Of a stretch of 7,770 nucleotides of DNA, positions 1-5,890 are shown in pieces. The number at the start of each line of letters is the position of its first letter. Position 1 is the stretch's first letter. The notes beneath the pieces are model-generated. The model was not told the DNA's origin. It did no database searches and saw only the letters and a list, made by a program, of their open reading frames with translations. A program made the translations under genes and the position numbers. Source of the stretch: JANPII01 sp031424915 (GTDB lineage Bacteria > Pseudomonadota > Alphaproteobacteria > Rickettsiales > Midichloriaceae); contig JANPII010000086.1 of assembly GCA_031424915.1 (NCBI GenBank), forward strand, positions 1 through 7,770, written 5' to 3'.

Positions 1-63
1 GCTACTACGGTTATATTAGCTGTTATTGGCACAGCTACTGGCATAGGTATTGCACTATCGTAA
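1..63 (+). CDS. C-terminal end of a small membrane protein (partial)
   Basis: The window opens inside a reading frame that runs to TAA at 61-63. The visible 20 residues (ATTVILAVIGTATGIGIALS) are almost all small or hydrophobic and would form one C-terminal membrane helix ending at the last residue. The complete downstream protein at 129-365 ends in the same way (IGLTIGLS against GIGIALS), so the two may be tandem paralogues with a C-terminal membrane anchor. Only the tail is visible, so the family cannot be named and even the frame rests on composition and this resemblance. Confidence 0.5.
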   Translation, partial: ATTVILAVIGTATGIGIALS

Positions 64-68
64 CACGA

Positions 69-74
69 TATAAT
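69..74 (+). promoter_or_regulatory. Possible -10 box upstream of the 78-residue membrane protein
   Basis: A consensus TATAAT lies 54 bases before the ATG at 129. No good -35 box stands at the right distance: the nearest TTGCAC, at 50-55, is only 13 bases away. In an AT-rich intergenic stretch this is weak evidence. Confidence 0.3.
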
Positions 75-128
75 GCCTCTAAGTCCACACAAAATGTTGC
101 TTTCATATTAACAAAAGACAAGGAAGAA

Positions 129-365
129 ATGAAATATACGCCGCTAGAATGGGTAGCAATTATGCATTTAGAAAACAAGCGCAAAGGTGAAGAGCTGATT
201 AAGAAATGCTCTGACCCTAGCTCTGAGCACTTCTCTTTATTGGCAGCTACGATGCGGTTTGATGAGCCAAAGAAATCTCAAGGAGAAAATATACATATAG
301 TCGTTGGAGTTATAGCTAGCTTGCTTATAGCCAGTGCCATCGGCCTTACAATAGGGTTAAGTTGA
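129..365 (+). CDS. Small protein with one C-terminal membrane segment, unknown function
   Basis: This complete frame encodes 78 residues. The ATG at 129 is preceded by AAGGA at 120-124, four to five bases upstream, which supports the start. Residues 1-55 are hydrophilic and rich in Lys and Glu (for example the ENKRKGEELIKK stretch at about 15-26). Residues 56-78 form one hydrophobic segment that ends with the protein, the layout of a tail-anchored or C-tail membrane protein with its bulk in the cytoplasm. The tail resembles that of the partial protein just upstream. I do not recognise the family. It reads toward the decayed toxin-antitoxin copy, with no obvious terminator between, so it could supply transcription to that relic. 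Confidence 0.6.
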   Translation: MKYTPLEWVAIMHLENKRKGEELIKKCSDPSSEHFSLLAATMRFDEPKKSQGENIHIVVGVIASLLIASAIGLTIGLS

Positions 366-383
366 TAATAATCAATAAAAACT

Positions 384-622
384 TGCACCTAAAAGGAAGT
401 GTCTACCAAGGAAGTGCTAAAAATATTAGAAGAGTAGAGCGATGTATACGGTCGCTTGGGATAAATCAGCACTGCAGGATCTCAAAACACTTGATAAAAC
501 AAAAGCCATTAATTTGGTAAAGAAAGTGGAAAAGCACCTGAGCCAGAGTCCACAGAAGTTAGGCAAACCTTTATCAGGGCAATTGATATATAGATACAGG
601 TTTGGCGACTATAGAGTTATAT
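384..622 (+). repeat. Direct repeat, copy 1: decayed toxin-antitoxin module
   Basis: This stretch matches 890-1138 in the same orientation. It carries two small deletions relative to that copy: 4 bases in the antitoxin tail (near 399-404) and 6 bases in the toxin gene (near 586). From the toxin start to the 6-base gap there are about 12 base differences, roughly 92% identity. After the gap the copies are identical until both similarities stop, at 622 here and 1138 there. The left limit lies in the antitoxin gene, so the repeat does not cover a whole module. Confidence 0.9.
385..437 (+). pseudogene. Remnant of a RelB-like antitoxin gene (3' end only)
   Basis: These bases correspond to the last 17 codons plus stop of the intact antitoxin at 738-947 (APKRKVLSTKEVLKILEE). 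Everything before the Ala-Pro-Lys-Arg-Lys stretch is missing, and a 4-base deletion right after it shifts the frame into an early TAA at 418-420. The old stop codon (435-437) and the four-base gap to the following toxin start are preserved exactly as in the intact copy. No antitoxin can be made from here. Confidence 0.85.
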
Positions 623-642
623 CGAGTTTAGGAAATAACTAG
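442..642 (+). pseudogene. Truncated RelE/ParE-family toxin with a foreign C-terminal tail
   Basis: The 66-residue frame is nearly identical to the intact 85-residue toxin at 952-1209 through residue 60 (RYRFGDYRVI). It has lost two residues (Asn-Gly) by a 6-base in-frame deletion. After Arg-Val-Ile it continues as SSLGNN and stops, so the last strand and the conserved GHRKEVY end are missing. In RelE that region supplies the catalytic Arg and Tyr (Arg81 and Tyr87 in E. coli RelE), so a toxic enzyme is unlikely. Of about 12 base differences from the intact copy, about 10 are synonymous, so the copies diverged while both were under selection and the truncation is probably later. The tail bases 625-641 recur at 7675-7691. 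A folded fragment could still bind the antitoxin, but that is inference. Confidence 0.85.
625..641 (+). repeat. 17-base sequence shared with the right-edge ORF (copy 1)
   Basis: AGTTTAGGAAATAACTA here is identical to 7675-7691 and is read in the same frame in both places (SLGNN). It begins just after the point where the truncated toxin stops matching its intact copy, so it marks the foreign sequence joined to the toxin gene. Confidence 0.8.
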
Positions 643-686
643 GAATTATAGAAACAAAAATCTTCATGCTTCTTAGTAGCAAACTC

Positions 687-716
687 TTGTATTACATGTA
701 GCACTTGTGTTACGAT
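687..716 (+). promoter_or_regulatory. Candidate promoter and operator of the toxin-antitoxin operon
   Basis: TTGTAT at 687-692 and TACGAT at 711-716 could serve as -35 and -10 boxes with an 18-base spacer; each matches the consensus only partly. The spacer holds a perfect 8-base palindrome, TACATGTA (693-700), followed by a second small dyad, CACTTGTG (702-709). Ribbon-helix-helix antitoxins usually repress their own operon by binding short palindromes of this kind, which would make this the autoregulatory site. The promoter call is modest; the palindrome is directly visible. Confidence 0.45.
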
Positions 717-737
717 AAAGAAAAAAGGAAACCTAAG

Positions 738-947
738 ATGACATCAGTACGATTATCAGAAGAAATGGAAGCTAGCCTATGTAGGCTTAGTGCCCTAACA
801 CACCGCCCTAAGAGTTTCTATATTAAAGAGGCCCTATCACGTTATCTTGAAGATATGGAGGATACTTATATTGCTTTGGAAAGGATATCTGCACCTAAAA
901 GGAAGGTGCTATCTACCAAGGAAGTGCTAAAAATATTAGAAGAGTAG
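738..947 (+). CDS. RelB/DUF6290-type ribbon-helix-helix antitoxin
   Basis: This 69-residue protein is the likely antitoxin partner of the RelE-type toxin four bases downstream. The N-terminus (TSVRLSEEMEASLCRLSALT) is a typical ribbon-helix-helix DNA-binding start: a short strand, then two helices that continue through the FYIKEALSRYLED region at about residues 28-40. The charged C-terminus, about residues 45-69, would wrap and neutralise the toxin. I chose the ATG at 738 because AAGG at 725-728 sits nine bases upstream and the RHH strand begins at once. A TTG at 705 would add 11 lysine-rich residues outside the fold. The protein probably represses its own promoter at the palindrome at 693-700. 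The exact antitoxin subfamily is less certain than the fold. Confidence 0.85.
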   Translation: MTSVRLSEEMEASLCRLSALTHRPKSFYIKEALSRYLEDMEDTYIALERISAPKRKVLSTKEVLKILEE

Positions 948-1138
948 AGCGATGTATACAGTGACTTGGGATAAATCAGCACTGCAAGATCTTAAAACAC
1001 TTGATAAAGCAAAAGCCATTAATTTGGTAAAGAAAGTTGAAAAGCACCTGAGTCAGAGCCCACAGAAGTTAGGCAAGCCTCTATCAGGACAATTGAATGG
1101 ATTGTATAGATACAGGTTTGGCGACTATAGAGTTATAT
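890..1138 (+). repeat. Direct repeat, copy 2: intact toxin-antitoxin module
   Basis: This is the intact counterpart of 384-622. It covers the end of the antitoxin gene and the first 62 codons of the toxin gene. Both genes read through without interruption here, so this copy keeps the ancestral structure. Confidence 0.9.
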
Positions 1139-1209
1139 ATGAGGTCAACAAGCAAGAAGTTATGATAATAGTAGTGCGAGTAGGACATCGCAAAGAGGTT
1201 TATAATTAG
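952..1209 (+). CDS. RelE/ParE-family toxin of a type II toxin-antitoxin system
   Basis: The 85-residue length is typical of RelE-type toxins, which cut mRNA on the ribosome; ParE relatives instead poison gyrase. Visible landmarks are the N-terminal strand MYTVTWDKSALQDL, a Lys-rich helical region at 16-35, the KPLSGQLNGLYRYRFGDYRVIYEV core at 42-64, and the C-terminal VRVGHRKEVYN. Arg60, Arg80 and Tyr84 are in positions like the catalytic Arg61, Arg81 and Tyr87 of E. coli RelE, which favours mRNA cleavage. The start lies four bases after the antitoxin stop, so the genes are one operon with coupled translation. The toxin's own Shine-Dalgarno is poor (GAAGAG inside the antitoxin end), which would keep its level below that of the antitoxin. 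Confidence 0.9.
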   Translation: MYTVTWDKSALQDLKTLDKAKAINLVKKVEKHLSQSPQKLGKPLSGQLNGLYRYRFGDYRVIYEVNKQEVMIIVVRVGHRKEVYN

Positions 1210-1279
1210 TAGCCTTAGCCTTCCTGATAGAAAGTTCGTGAGCTAGGTTCATAGCTACAACAACCTACCCTGCCTTCTA

Positions 1280-2215
1280 ATGGACATAGAATTTCACTAC
1301 TACATAACCTACCTAGCTGCAGTAAAGGCAGGGTATCCACCTCCTAAGGCCTTTCAGATTGCCTATAGCTCCCAGTATGTTGACGATAACTCCACCCTAG
1401 TAAAAGTGGCAGTGAAAAGCATCTATTTCTCCTGCCCTACACAAACATATGGTCTGAATCACACTACCAATTTTACCAATACAATATACCCCGTATATCA
1501 CTTCCTGCCTGGTAATGAGCAGGAGGTAGCAAGTAAACGCATAGATGGACAAATTAATCGCCTTGCTACCAGTCCAAGTAGCACATTATCTAATCAGCTT
1601 ATGGAGTGGGCCCTTGCTGAAGCAGACCCTTACCTAATTGGCATTGCCTCTCATACTTTTGCCGATACGTGGGCGCATCAAAACTTCACCGGCACCTTCG
1701 ATGGCTTTAATGGCTTTAGCCAGTGGACTAAGCATCTTATTCCTAATATTGGCCATGCTGATGCGCTACATGCGCCAGATATACCAAATGCCACCTGGTA
1801 TGATAGCAGATTGCAAGAAGCCTCTATCTCCAATTCCTTACGCTTCGCCCAAGCAGGACGCAGCCTCTTTTTATATTATGCAAAAGCAAAATGGCAGGAG
1901 CATAAGGCCGCTAGCGCTGCTGCAGAGTTCTATGATTGGCTATTGATCACTCTTCAAAGTAGCCCCCAAGAGAGAATGGTACGATACATGCAACTAGCGC
2001 ATGAACTAACTGGCTATTCATTACCAAAATATAATCCCTACCAATGGATTAATATTGCCCTTACCCTTGAATATGCCTATAATACTGAGCTAGGGTGGCA
2101 TGTGGTATATAAATGGCGTAATAGGCTTTATAAATCAAGCAGTTGGTATAAATTTCAACAGGCTGCCAAAATATTAAAACGTTTTGTTTTACCATTGATT
2201 AGCGACAGATTTTAA
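1280..2215 (+). CDS. DUF6765 family protein, possible metal-dependent hydrolase
   Basis: This 311-residue protein resembles the DUF6765 family. It begins with the characteristic MDIEFHYYITYLAAVKAGY and has YVDDN at 33-37, SHTFADTWAHQNF at 124-136 and a GHADALHAPDIP stretch at 158-169. Conserved His6, Asp35/36, His125, Asp129, His133 and His159 look like metal ligands; the HxxxDxxxH pattern in an all-helical protein recalls zinc-dependent phospholipase C and S1/P1 nucleases, but that link is my inference. No signal peptide is visible. The ATG at 1280 has no clear Shine-Dalgarno and no obvious promoter lies in the 70 bases upstream, so transcription may come from the toxin-antitoxin operon. The family start motif supports this start. 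The stop codon directly abuts the comEC ATG. Confidence 0.8.
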   Translation: MDIEFHYYITYLAAVKAGYPPPKAFQIAYSSQYVDDNSTLVKVAVKSIYFSCPTQTYGLNHTTNFTNTIYPVYHFLPGNEQEVASKRIDGQINRLATSPSSTLSNQLMEWALAEADPYLIGIASHTFADTWAHQNFTGTFDGFNGFSQWTKHLIPNIGHADALHAPDIPNATWYDSRLQEASISNSLRFAQAGRSLFLYYAKAKWQEHKAASAAAEFYDWLLITLQSSPQERMVRYMQLAHELTGYSLPKYNPYQWINIALTLEYAYNTELGWHVVYKWRNRLYKSSSWYKFQQAAKILKRFVLPLISDRF

Positions 2216-4216
2216 ATGCTGCAAAAGTTAAAGACTGCATTTGTCCAGGACCTTATGGATATCGTACCCTGGGCCCCTGCCTTTATGTCGATAGGAATAT
2301 TGATATATTTTCGCTATGCCTCAATATTGTTGCCACTACAGCCCTTGCTGCTGGTGATTTTTGGCCTGCTCTTACTTATATATTATTTAGGATCGTGGCG
2401 TGAGGAAATTCCCTATTACATTAGCGTAATTAGCATTTTGATAGTAGGTGGCATAATAATTATGGCGGCAAGAGTACAAACTATAGAAGCGCCAGTCCTA
2501 TCCAATACTATCGCCAAAACATGGACTGAGGGTACAATCATCCAGATACAAAAGCACGCCAGTGGAGAAAGGTTATGGCTCAAGGATCCATATATAGAAG
2601 ATTTGGACCTATCACAAACACCTAAATTAATTAGGATTATAGTCAGAGGAAAGCAGAATTTACAGATTGGTGATACAATAGGTTGTCTAACCATATTGAT
2701 GCCACCCCAAGCAGCTATATTACCCGATAAATTTGACTTTGCCGAGTATGCATATTTCAAGCAGTTAGGAGCTATCGGCTCAGCCATATCTAATGTACGC
2801 GTAATAGACAAGGCAGAGTTAGGCCCCAGAGAGTATCTTCAAGCCCTACGCCATGCAATTGCCCTTAGGATCCTTGCTATCATGCCCCAACCTGCTGCTG
2901 GCGTTGCTATTGGGTTGTTAATAGGCGACACCAGTTTTATTGAGGCTAAAACAGCGGATACTCTACGTATTTCAGGCATTGCTCATCTTGTAGCAATTTC
3001 AGGGATGCATATGGTGATTATCGTAGGTATGATCTTTTGCACTACTCGGTGGCTGCTGGGGTGGAGTAGCTATATCATTCTGCACTATAACAGCAAAAAA
3101 CTGGCTGCCGTAATGGCTATATTAGGCAGCTTTTGTTATTTACTGCTAGCTGGCAGCCCGATTTCAGCACAAAGAGCATTCATTGTATCTGCTTTAGTGC
3201 TGATTGCCATAGTTCTGGACCAAAAGCCGCTGCCGATGCGAATACTTATGCTGTCTGGAATATGCATTTTACTGGCAACACCCGAGGCTGTAAAAAATCC
3301 AAGCTTACAGATGTCCTTTGCTGCCTGCATTGGGCTTATTGCAACCAGTGAAAAAATGAATGGAATAACACAGTTTATAAAATTACGCCCATATAAGCTT
3401 TGGCGTTATCTTATCAGCATTATTGCTTCTACATTGGTTGCAAGCATAGCCACTGCTCCATTCTTGATCTACCATTTCGGCACCTTTTCAACTTATAGCG
3501 CTTTGACCAATGTCCTAGCTATACCCCTGAACGATTTCGCCATCATGTTAACAGGAGTTATGGGCATACTGCTAATGCCACTGCACCTGGAGTATTTGCC
3601 TTTAATGTTAATGGGAAAGTTAATAGGCATAATGTTATGGCTAGCTAATAATATTAGTGAGCTAAACGGTTCTTTTTTCTATATCAATAGCTTTACTAGC
3701 ACCGGCCTTTTTTGGGTAGCATGTGGCGGCTTAGTGCTGGCTTTAAGCCAAAGCTGCTTGCGTTATGGAGGTATATTGATGATATTAATAGGATGTTGGA
3801 TTGGCTATCAACCCATTAATGCTGATGTGATAGTTGCAGCGGGGGGCAAGATATTTGTAGTTAATGACAAGGGTGAGTTCTATTTTTCTAATAAGCGCAG
3901 TGCACGCTATATACGTAATGCCTTAATGCAATATTTAGGAATACGTGAGCAACGGTTTGTCAAAGAGTGGAATAACCCAACGTGCCATAAAGACTTATGT
4001 ATTTTATATAACAATAATCATTCGATAGCCATATTGGGGACAGAAAATAAATGGCAGGAGGGATGTGCAAATCATGATGTATTCGTCAATTTGATCAATG
4101 ATAAGGCATGCCCAACTGCTCTGGTAAATATAGGTAAAACTAACCTGGAACAGGGAGGCACCCATCTTTTGACTTTTGGCCCTAGCGGTGTTTTAATTGA
4201 AAAGGTGACTCCATAA
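2216..4216 (+). CDS. comEC: ComEC/Rec2 competence protein, DNA uptake channel
   Basis: This 666-residue polytopic membrane protein forms the channel that carries single-stranded transforming DNA across the inner membrane. N-terminal membrane helices lie at about 17-85, followed by a soluble OB-like DUF4131 region at about 100-200 and the ComEC/Rec2 competence domain at about 225-510. Hallmark motifs are GIAHLVAISGMHM (254-266), GSPISAQRAF (313-322) and NPSLQMSFAA (361-370). After the last helices, a soluble tail (about 535-666) contains four cysteines (590, 595, 617, 632). It shows no HxHxDH motif, so the metallo-beta-lactamase domain of Bacillus ComEC is absent, as usual in alphaproteobacteria. 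The ATG follows the DUF6765 stop with no gap (TAAATG) and lacks a good Shine-Dalgarno, which suggests coupled translation. The frame is intact. Confidence 0.95.
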   Translation: MLQKLKTAFVQDLMDIVPWAPAFMSIGILIYFRYASILLPLQPLLLVIFGLLLLIYYLGSWREEIPYYISVISILIVGGIIIMAARVQTIEAPVLSNTIAKTWTEGTIIQIQKHASGERLWLKDPYIEDLDLSQTPKLIRIIVRGKQNLQIGDTIGCLTILMPPQAAILPDKFDFAEYAYFKQLGAIGSAISNVRVIDKAELGPREYLQALRHAIALRILAIMPQPAAGVAIGLLIGDTSFIEAKTADTLRISGIAHLVAISGMHMVIIVGMIFCTTRWLLGWSSYIILHYNSKKLAAVMAILGSFCYLLLAGSPISAQRAFIVSALVLIAIVLDQKPLPMRILMLSGICILLATPEAVKNPSLQMSFAACIGLIATSEKMNGITQFIKLRPYKLWRYLISIIASTLVASIATAPFLIYHFGTFSTYSALTNVLAIPLNDFAIMLTGVMGILLMPLHLEYLPLMLMGKLIGIMLWLANNISELNGSFFYINSFTSTGLFWVACGGLVLALSQSCLRYGGILMILIGCWIGYQPINADVIVAAGGKIFVVNDKGEFYFSNKRSARYIRNALMQYLGIREQRFVKEWNNPTCHKDLCILYNNNHSIAILGTENKWQEGCANHDVFVNLINDKACPTALVNIGKTNLEQGGTHLLTFGPSGVLIEKVTP

Positions 4217-4260
4217 TTCTAACCTACTAACAATCCTTTCGCGCGTAAAGAAAAGCAGTC
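4217..4260 (+). repeat. Duplicate of the radC 3' end, left att-like repeat
   Basis: These 44 bases match 5971-6014 at 42 positions in direct orientation. On the minus strand they encode the last 13 residues of RadC (DCFSLRAKGLLVG) and the TAG stop. The two differences (4225 and 4243) are synonymous, GTA for GTG (Val) and CGC for CGT (Arg). The match starts directly after the comEC stop and ends abruptly at 4260, at a radC codon boundary. The likely reading is that this is the original radC end, displaced by the insertion of 4261-6014. Confidence 0.9.
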
Positions 4261-4265
4261 TTTCT

Positions 4266-5438
4266 TCATTTATACGAGAAGTGATGCCGAAATACTATAT
4301 CTAGCAGCTGATGCGCCATCTGTGCTGCTTCATCTACGCTCTTATCAAATTCCCGACTGTAATATAGCGCCAGCTCTGCTTCAGCTCCCGAGTATAGACG
4401 AAGCAGCTGTGAGTAAAATTTGTGTTCGTATCGCCCTTTTTGTGCAAATCTACGCAAATGGGCATCCACTTCTTCTCTTGCATTAGGCGGCTGCCAGTCG
4501 GGGTCATACAGCGCCCAAGGTCTTATATATAACAACATCCAAGCATAACCCGCACGGTGCCTTAAGCCCCCTATAAGCTCTAATTCTCGTTGATACTCTA
4601 CTGATGATTTGCCTATGAAAACGTTGTCTATCAGCTTGGCAAGCTCTAGTATGGACCCTTCAGGGATAATGTCCTTATCCACCGCCTTCTCATGAGCAAA
4701 GTTAGGTGTTGGCTGTGCCCACAACTCAATTTGGCAGGTACTTGCCTTATTGCCATTATATGTGGCCAAGTTTAGTACCTCCCATTGATGGATGGCATAT
4801 AAGTGATCGGGGCAAAGGTTGAGCAACACTGGCAGTCCTGTATGCTTGGAAATAAAGATTATAGGTGCTGCTTTGCATGAAGTTTCGATATATTGGATAT
4901 CGTTTTGTGCTTCTCGCTGCAGCCAAGTATCTTTAAATTCTGGAGTCAGGAAAATATCATGTCCTTCTTTTACAGCATAGGAGTTAAGCTCTTCTTCAGA
5001 CCAATCTCCACGTAAGTAGGATATGTTATACATTGGTACCATCCAGGGAGTATGGTAATTCACTGCATCAACCAATAATTTGGAACCAGGATTTTTAGTC
5101 CAATAGACAAAGATACGCCCATACTCGCGCCACTCCATATACCTTGCATCAGCAATATTCAATAAAGTAGGGTCGCTGATACCTTTTGGCCATATATGTT
5201 CCTCTAAACCTGGAGCAAATATAACCTTTGCTATGTTATTATCTCTTACACTGCGGGCTGCCTTATCCATCATAGCGAAATTTGATTGAAAAATATAGTT
5301 ACCGACCTCTAATGCTTCCACGGCAACATCTCCCCCACAGCCAAAACTTATTATTCGTGGCGATCCTGGAGCAGAACGAGCATTAATAGACACCGTTGAC
5401 ATCACAATGGTCAGAAAAAAAGTATAAAAAGTTTTCAT
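4266..5438 (-). CDS. Exported protein of unknown function with four cysteines
   Basis: I do not recognise this 390-residue protein. It begins with a clear signal peptide (MKTFYTFFLTIVMSTVSINA, cleavage near residue 20-23), so it acts in the periplasm or outside the cell. The mature part has four cysteines (34, 188, 209, 235) that could form two disulfides, many Trp and Tyr residues, and no further membrane segment. The region 28-145 alternates strands and helices (RIISFGCGGDVAVEALEVG, then KVIFAPGLEEHIWP). The part from about 262 on is mostly charged helix, including GGLRHRAGYAWMLLY at 290-304. The start is supported by GGGAG (5447-5451 on the plus strand) eight bases upstream and by a TATAAT box. 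The stop lies five bases from the left radC repeat, so the gene fills the left half of the putative element. Confidence 0.8.
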   Translation of the reverse strand: MKTFYTFFLTIVMSTVSINARSAPGSPRIISFGCGGDVAVEALEVGNYIFQSNFAMMDKAARSVRDNNIAKVIFAPGLEEHIWPKGISDPTLLNIADARYMEWREYGRIFVYWTKNPGSKLLVDAVNYHTPWMVPMYNISYLRGDWSEEELNSYAVKEGHDIFLTPEFKDTWLQREAQNDIQYIETSCKAAPIIFISKHTGLPVLLNLCPDHLYAIHQWEVLNLATYNGNKASTCQIELWAQPTPNFAHEKAVDKDIIPEGSILELAKLIDNVFIGKSSVEYQRELELIGGLRHRAGYAWMLLYIRPWALYDPDWQPPNAREEVDAHLRRFAQKGRYEHKFYSQLLRLYSGAEAELALYYSREFDKSVDEAAQMAHQLLDIVFRHHFSYK

Positions 5439-5457
5439 GGCAAGTACTCCCAGGAAA

Positions 5458-5473
5458 TGGAGGGACCCCTCTA
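5458..5473. promoter_or_regulatory. Dyad in the leader of the exported-protein gene, operator candidate
   Basis: TGGAGGGACCCCTCTA contains GAGGG and CCCTC as perfect inverted halves separated by two bases. It lies between the -10 box and the ribosome binding site of the exported-protein gene and upstream of the divergent phage-like gene. The two-base centre is too small for an RNA loop, so a protein-binding site is the better guess. Nothing in the window identifies the regulator. Confidence 0.35.
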
Positions 5474-5494
5474 GAATGGCATTTTAGTGTGTTG

Positions 5495-5522
5495 ATTATA
5501 AAAGGTAAATATGGAATACAAA
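5495..5522 (-). promoter_or_regulatory. Promoter of the exported-protein gene
   Basis: On the minus strand a perfect TATAAT (plus positions 5495-5500) is preceded 16 bases earlier by TTTGTA (5517-5522), a poor -35 box. Transcription would start near 5488 and leave a leader of about 50 bases before the ATG at 5438. The promoter overlaps the first codons of the divergent phage-like gene, so the two may interfere. Confidence 0.5.
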
Positions 5523-5747
5523 GAAAAAACTCCGACGCAACCCATCTTCTCATGGGAACAAACACCCCCAGCTGGTATTCATCCAGGAAAAGGCCATAAC
5601 TGCCGTTGTTATGCTCAACCGTTGCCGAAAAACATAATTGTGTTAAATGAGACTAAAAATATGATCGATGATCGTTACTGCAGTCTAGGGCTCGACATGT
5701 TCGGCTTTGAGATCGCTAATGCTATTGAACGACTAGCCAGCAAATAG
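5511..5747 (+). CDS. Small phage head-morphogenesis-like protein or fragment
   Basis: The 78-residue frame contains FSWEQTPPAGIHPGKGHNCRCYAQPLP at about 13-39. The pattern Pro-Pro-x-Gly-x-His-Pro-Gly followed by Asn-Cys-Arg-Cys-Tyr-Ala is the signature at the C-terminal end of phage minor head proteins of the SPP1 gp7/Mu gpF type, which are normally several hundred residues long. Here that signature stands almost alone, with a 39-residue tail (ending IANAIERLASK), so this is either a remnant with a new start or a small protein that reuses the motif. AAAGG before the ATG at 5511 is a fair ribosome binding site, and the frame stays open to a stop inside a hairpin, so expression is possible. It is divergent from the exported-protein gene. 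Confidence 0.6.
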   Translation: MEYKEKTPTQPIFSWEQTPPAGIHPGKGHNCRCYAQPLPKNIIVLNETKNMIDDRYCSLGLDMFGFEIANAIERLASK

Positions 5748-5753
5748 CTGGCT
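5735..5753 (+). other. Perfect hairpin over the stop codon of the phage-like gene
   Basis: AGCCAGC and GCTGGCT pair perfectly over seven bases around the loop AAATA. The TAG stop (5745-5747) lies across the loop and the second arm. No T-run follows, so it is probably not a terminator on its own. It could protect the mRNA end. Confidence 0.5.
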
Positions 5754-5767
5754 GTATCGGTTCACGC

Positions 5768-5801
5768 AAGTGGCGCCAACTTAAGGGGCGCTACTTTGTT
5801 T
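5768..5801 (+). terminator. Rho-independent terminator after the phage-like gene
   Basis: AAGTGGCGCC (5768-5777) pairs with GGCGCTACTT (5787-5796) over ten positions, one of them a G-U pair, around a nine-base loop. A T-rich stretch (TGTTTAGTTT) follows. Position and strand fit the end of transcription 20 to 50 bases after the gene at 5511-5747. Confidence 0.6.
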
Positions 5802-5829
5802 AGTTTCGCTGTAAAATGTTTAAATTGTA

Positions 5830-5890
5830 CGCAAGGACTTGGGCCTTGCGGCGCGCTCTCAAAAGGGGTGGCAGGAGAGCGCGCTTATTT
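5830..5890 (+). terminator. Two adjoining GC-rich hairpins with a T-rich end; terminator or structured RNA
   Basis: The first hairpin is CGCAAGG-N7-CCTTGCG (5830-5850). The second follows with no spacer: GCGCGCTCTC (5851-5860) pairs perfectly with GAGAGCGCGC (5875-5884) around 14 bases, and TTATTT comes next. G+C is about 69% here, far above the surroundings. It could be a backup terminator, the body of a small RNA, or a palindromic repeat carried by the element. The plus strand has the better T-tract; read the other way it could also slow transcription leaving radC. Confidence 0.55.

Noticed and set aside
705..737. Earlier TTG start of the antitoxin
   Set aside because: It would add 11 basic residues outside the RHH fold, it overlaps the candidate promoter, and the ATG at 738 has a proper ribosome binding site.
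1246..1269. TAGGTT/AACCTA hairpin between toxin and DUF6765 genes as terminator
   Set aside because: The stem has only six AT-rich pairs with a 12-base loop and no T-run.
1638..1946. 102-codon plus-strand frame inside the DUF6765 gene
   Set aside because: It is an alternative frame of a gene with conserved family motifs, and has no ribosome binding site.
2416..3351. Three frames inside comEC (2416-2811 minus, 3133-3351 plus, 3136-3330 minus)
   Set aside because: They are shadows of the comEC coding sequence, which carries the conserved motifs.
4250..4267. AAGAAAAG-CAGT-CTTTCTT hairpin as comEC terminator
   Set aside because: The stem is AT-rich with a bulge, has no T-run behind it, and arises by chance at the junction between the repeat and the insert.
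5396..5599. Plus-strand frame of 67 codons and the opposite minus-strand frame 5383-5565
   Set aside because: Both overlap the start of the exported-protein gene and the better-supported phage-like gene, and neither has a recognisable domain.
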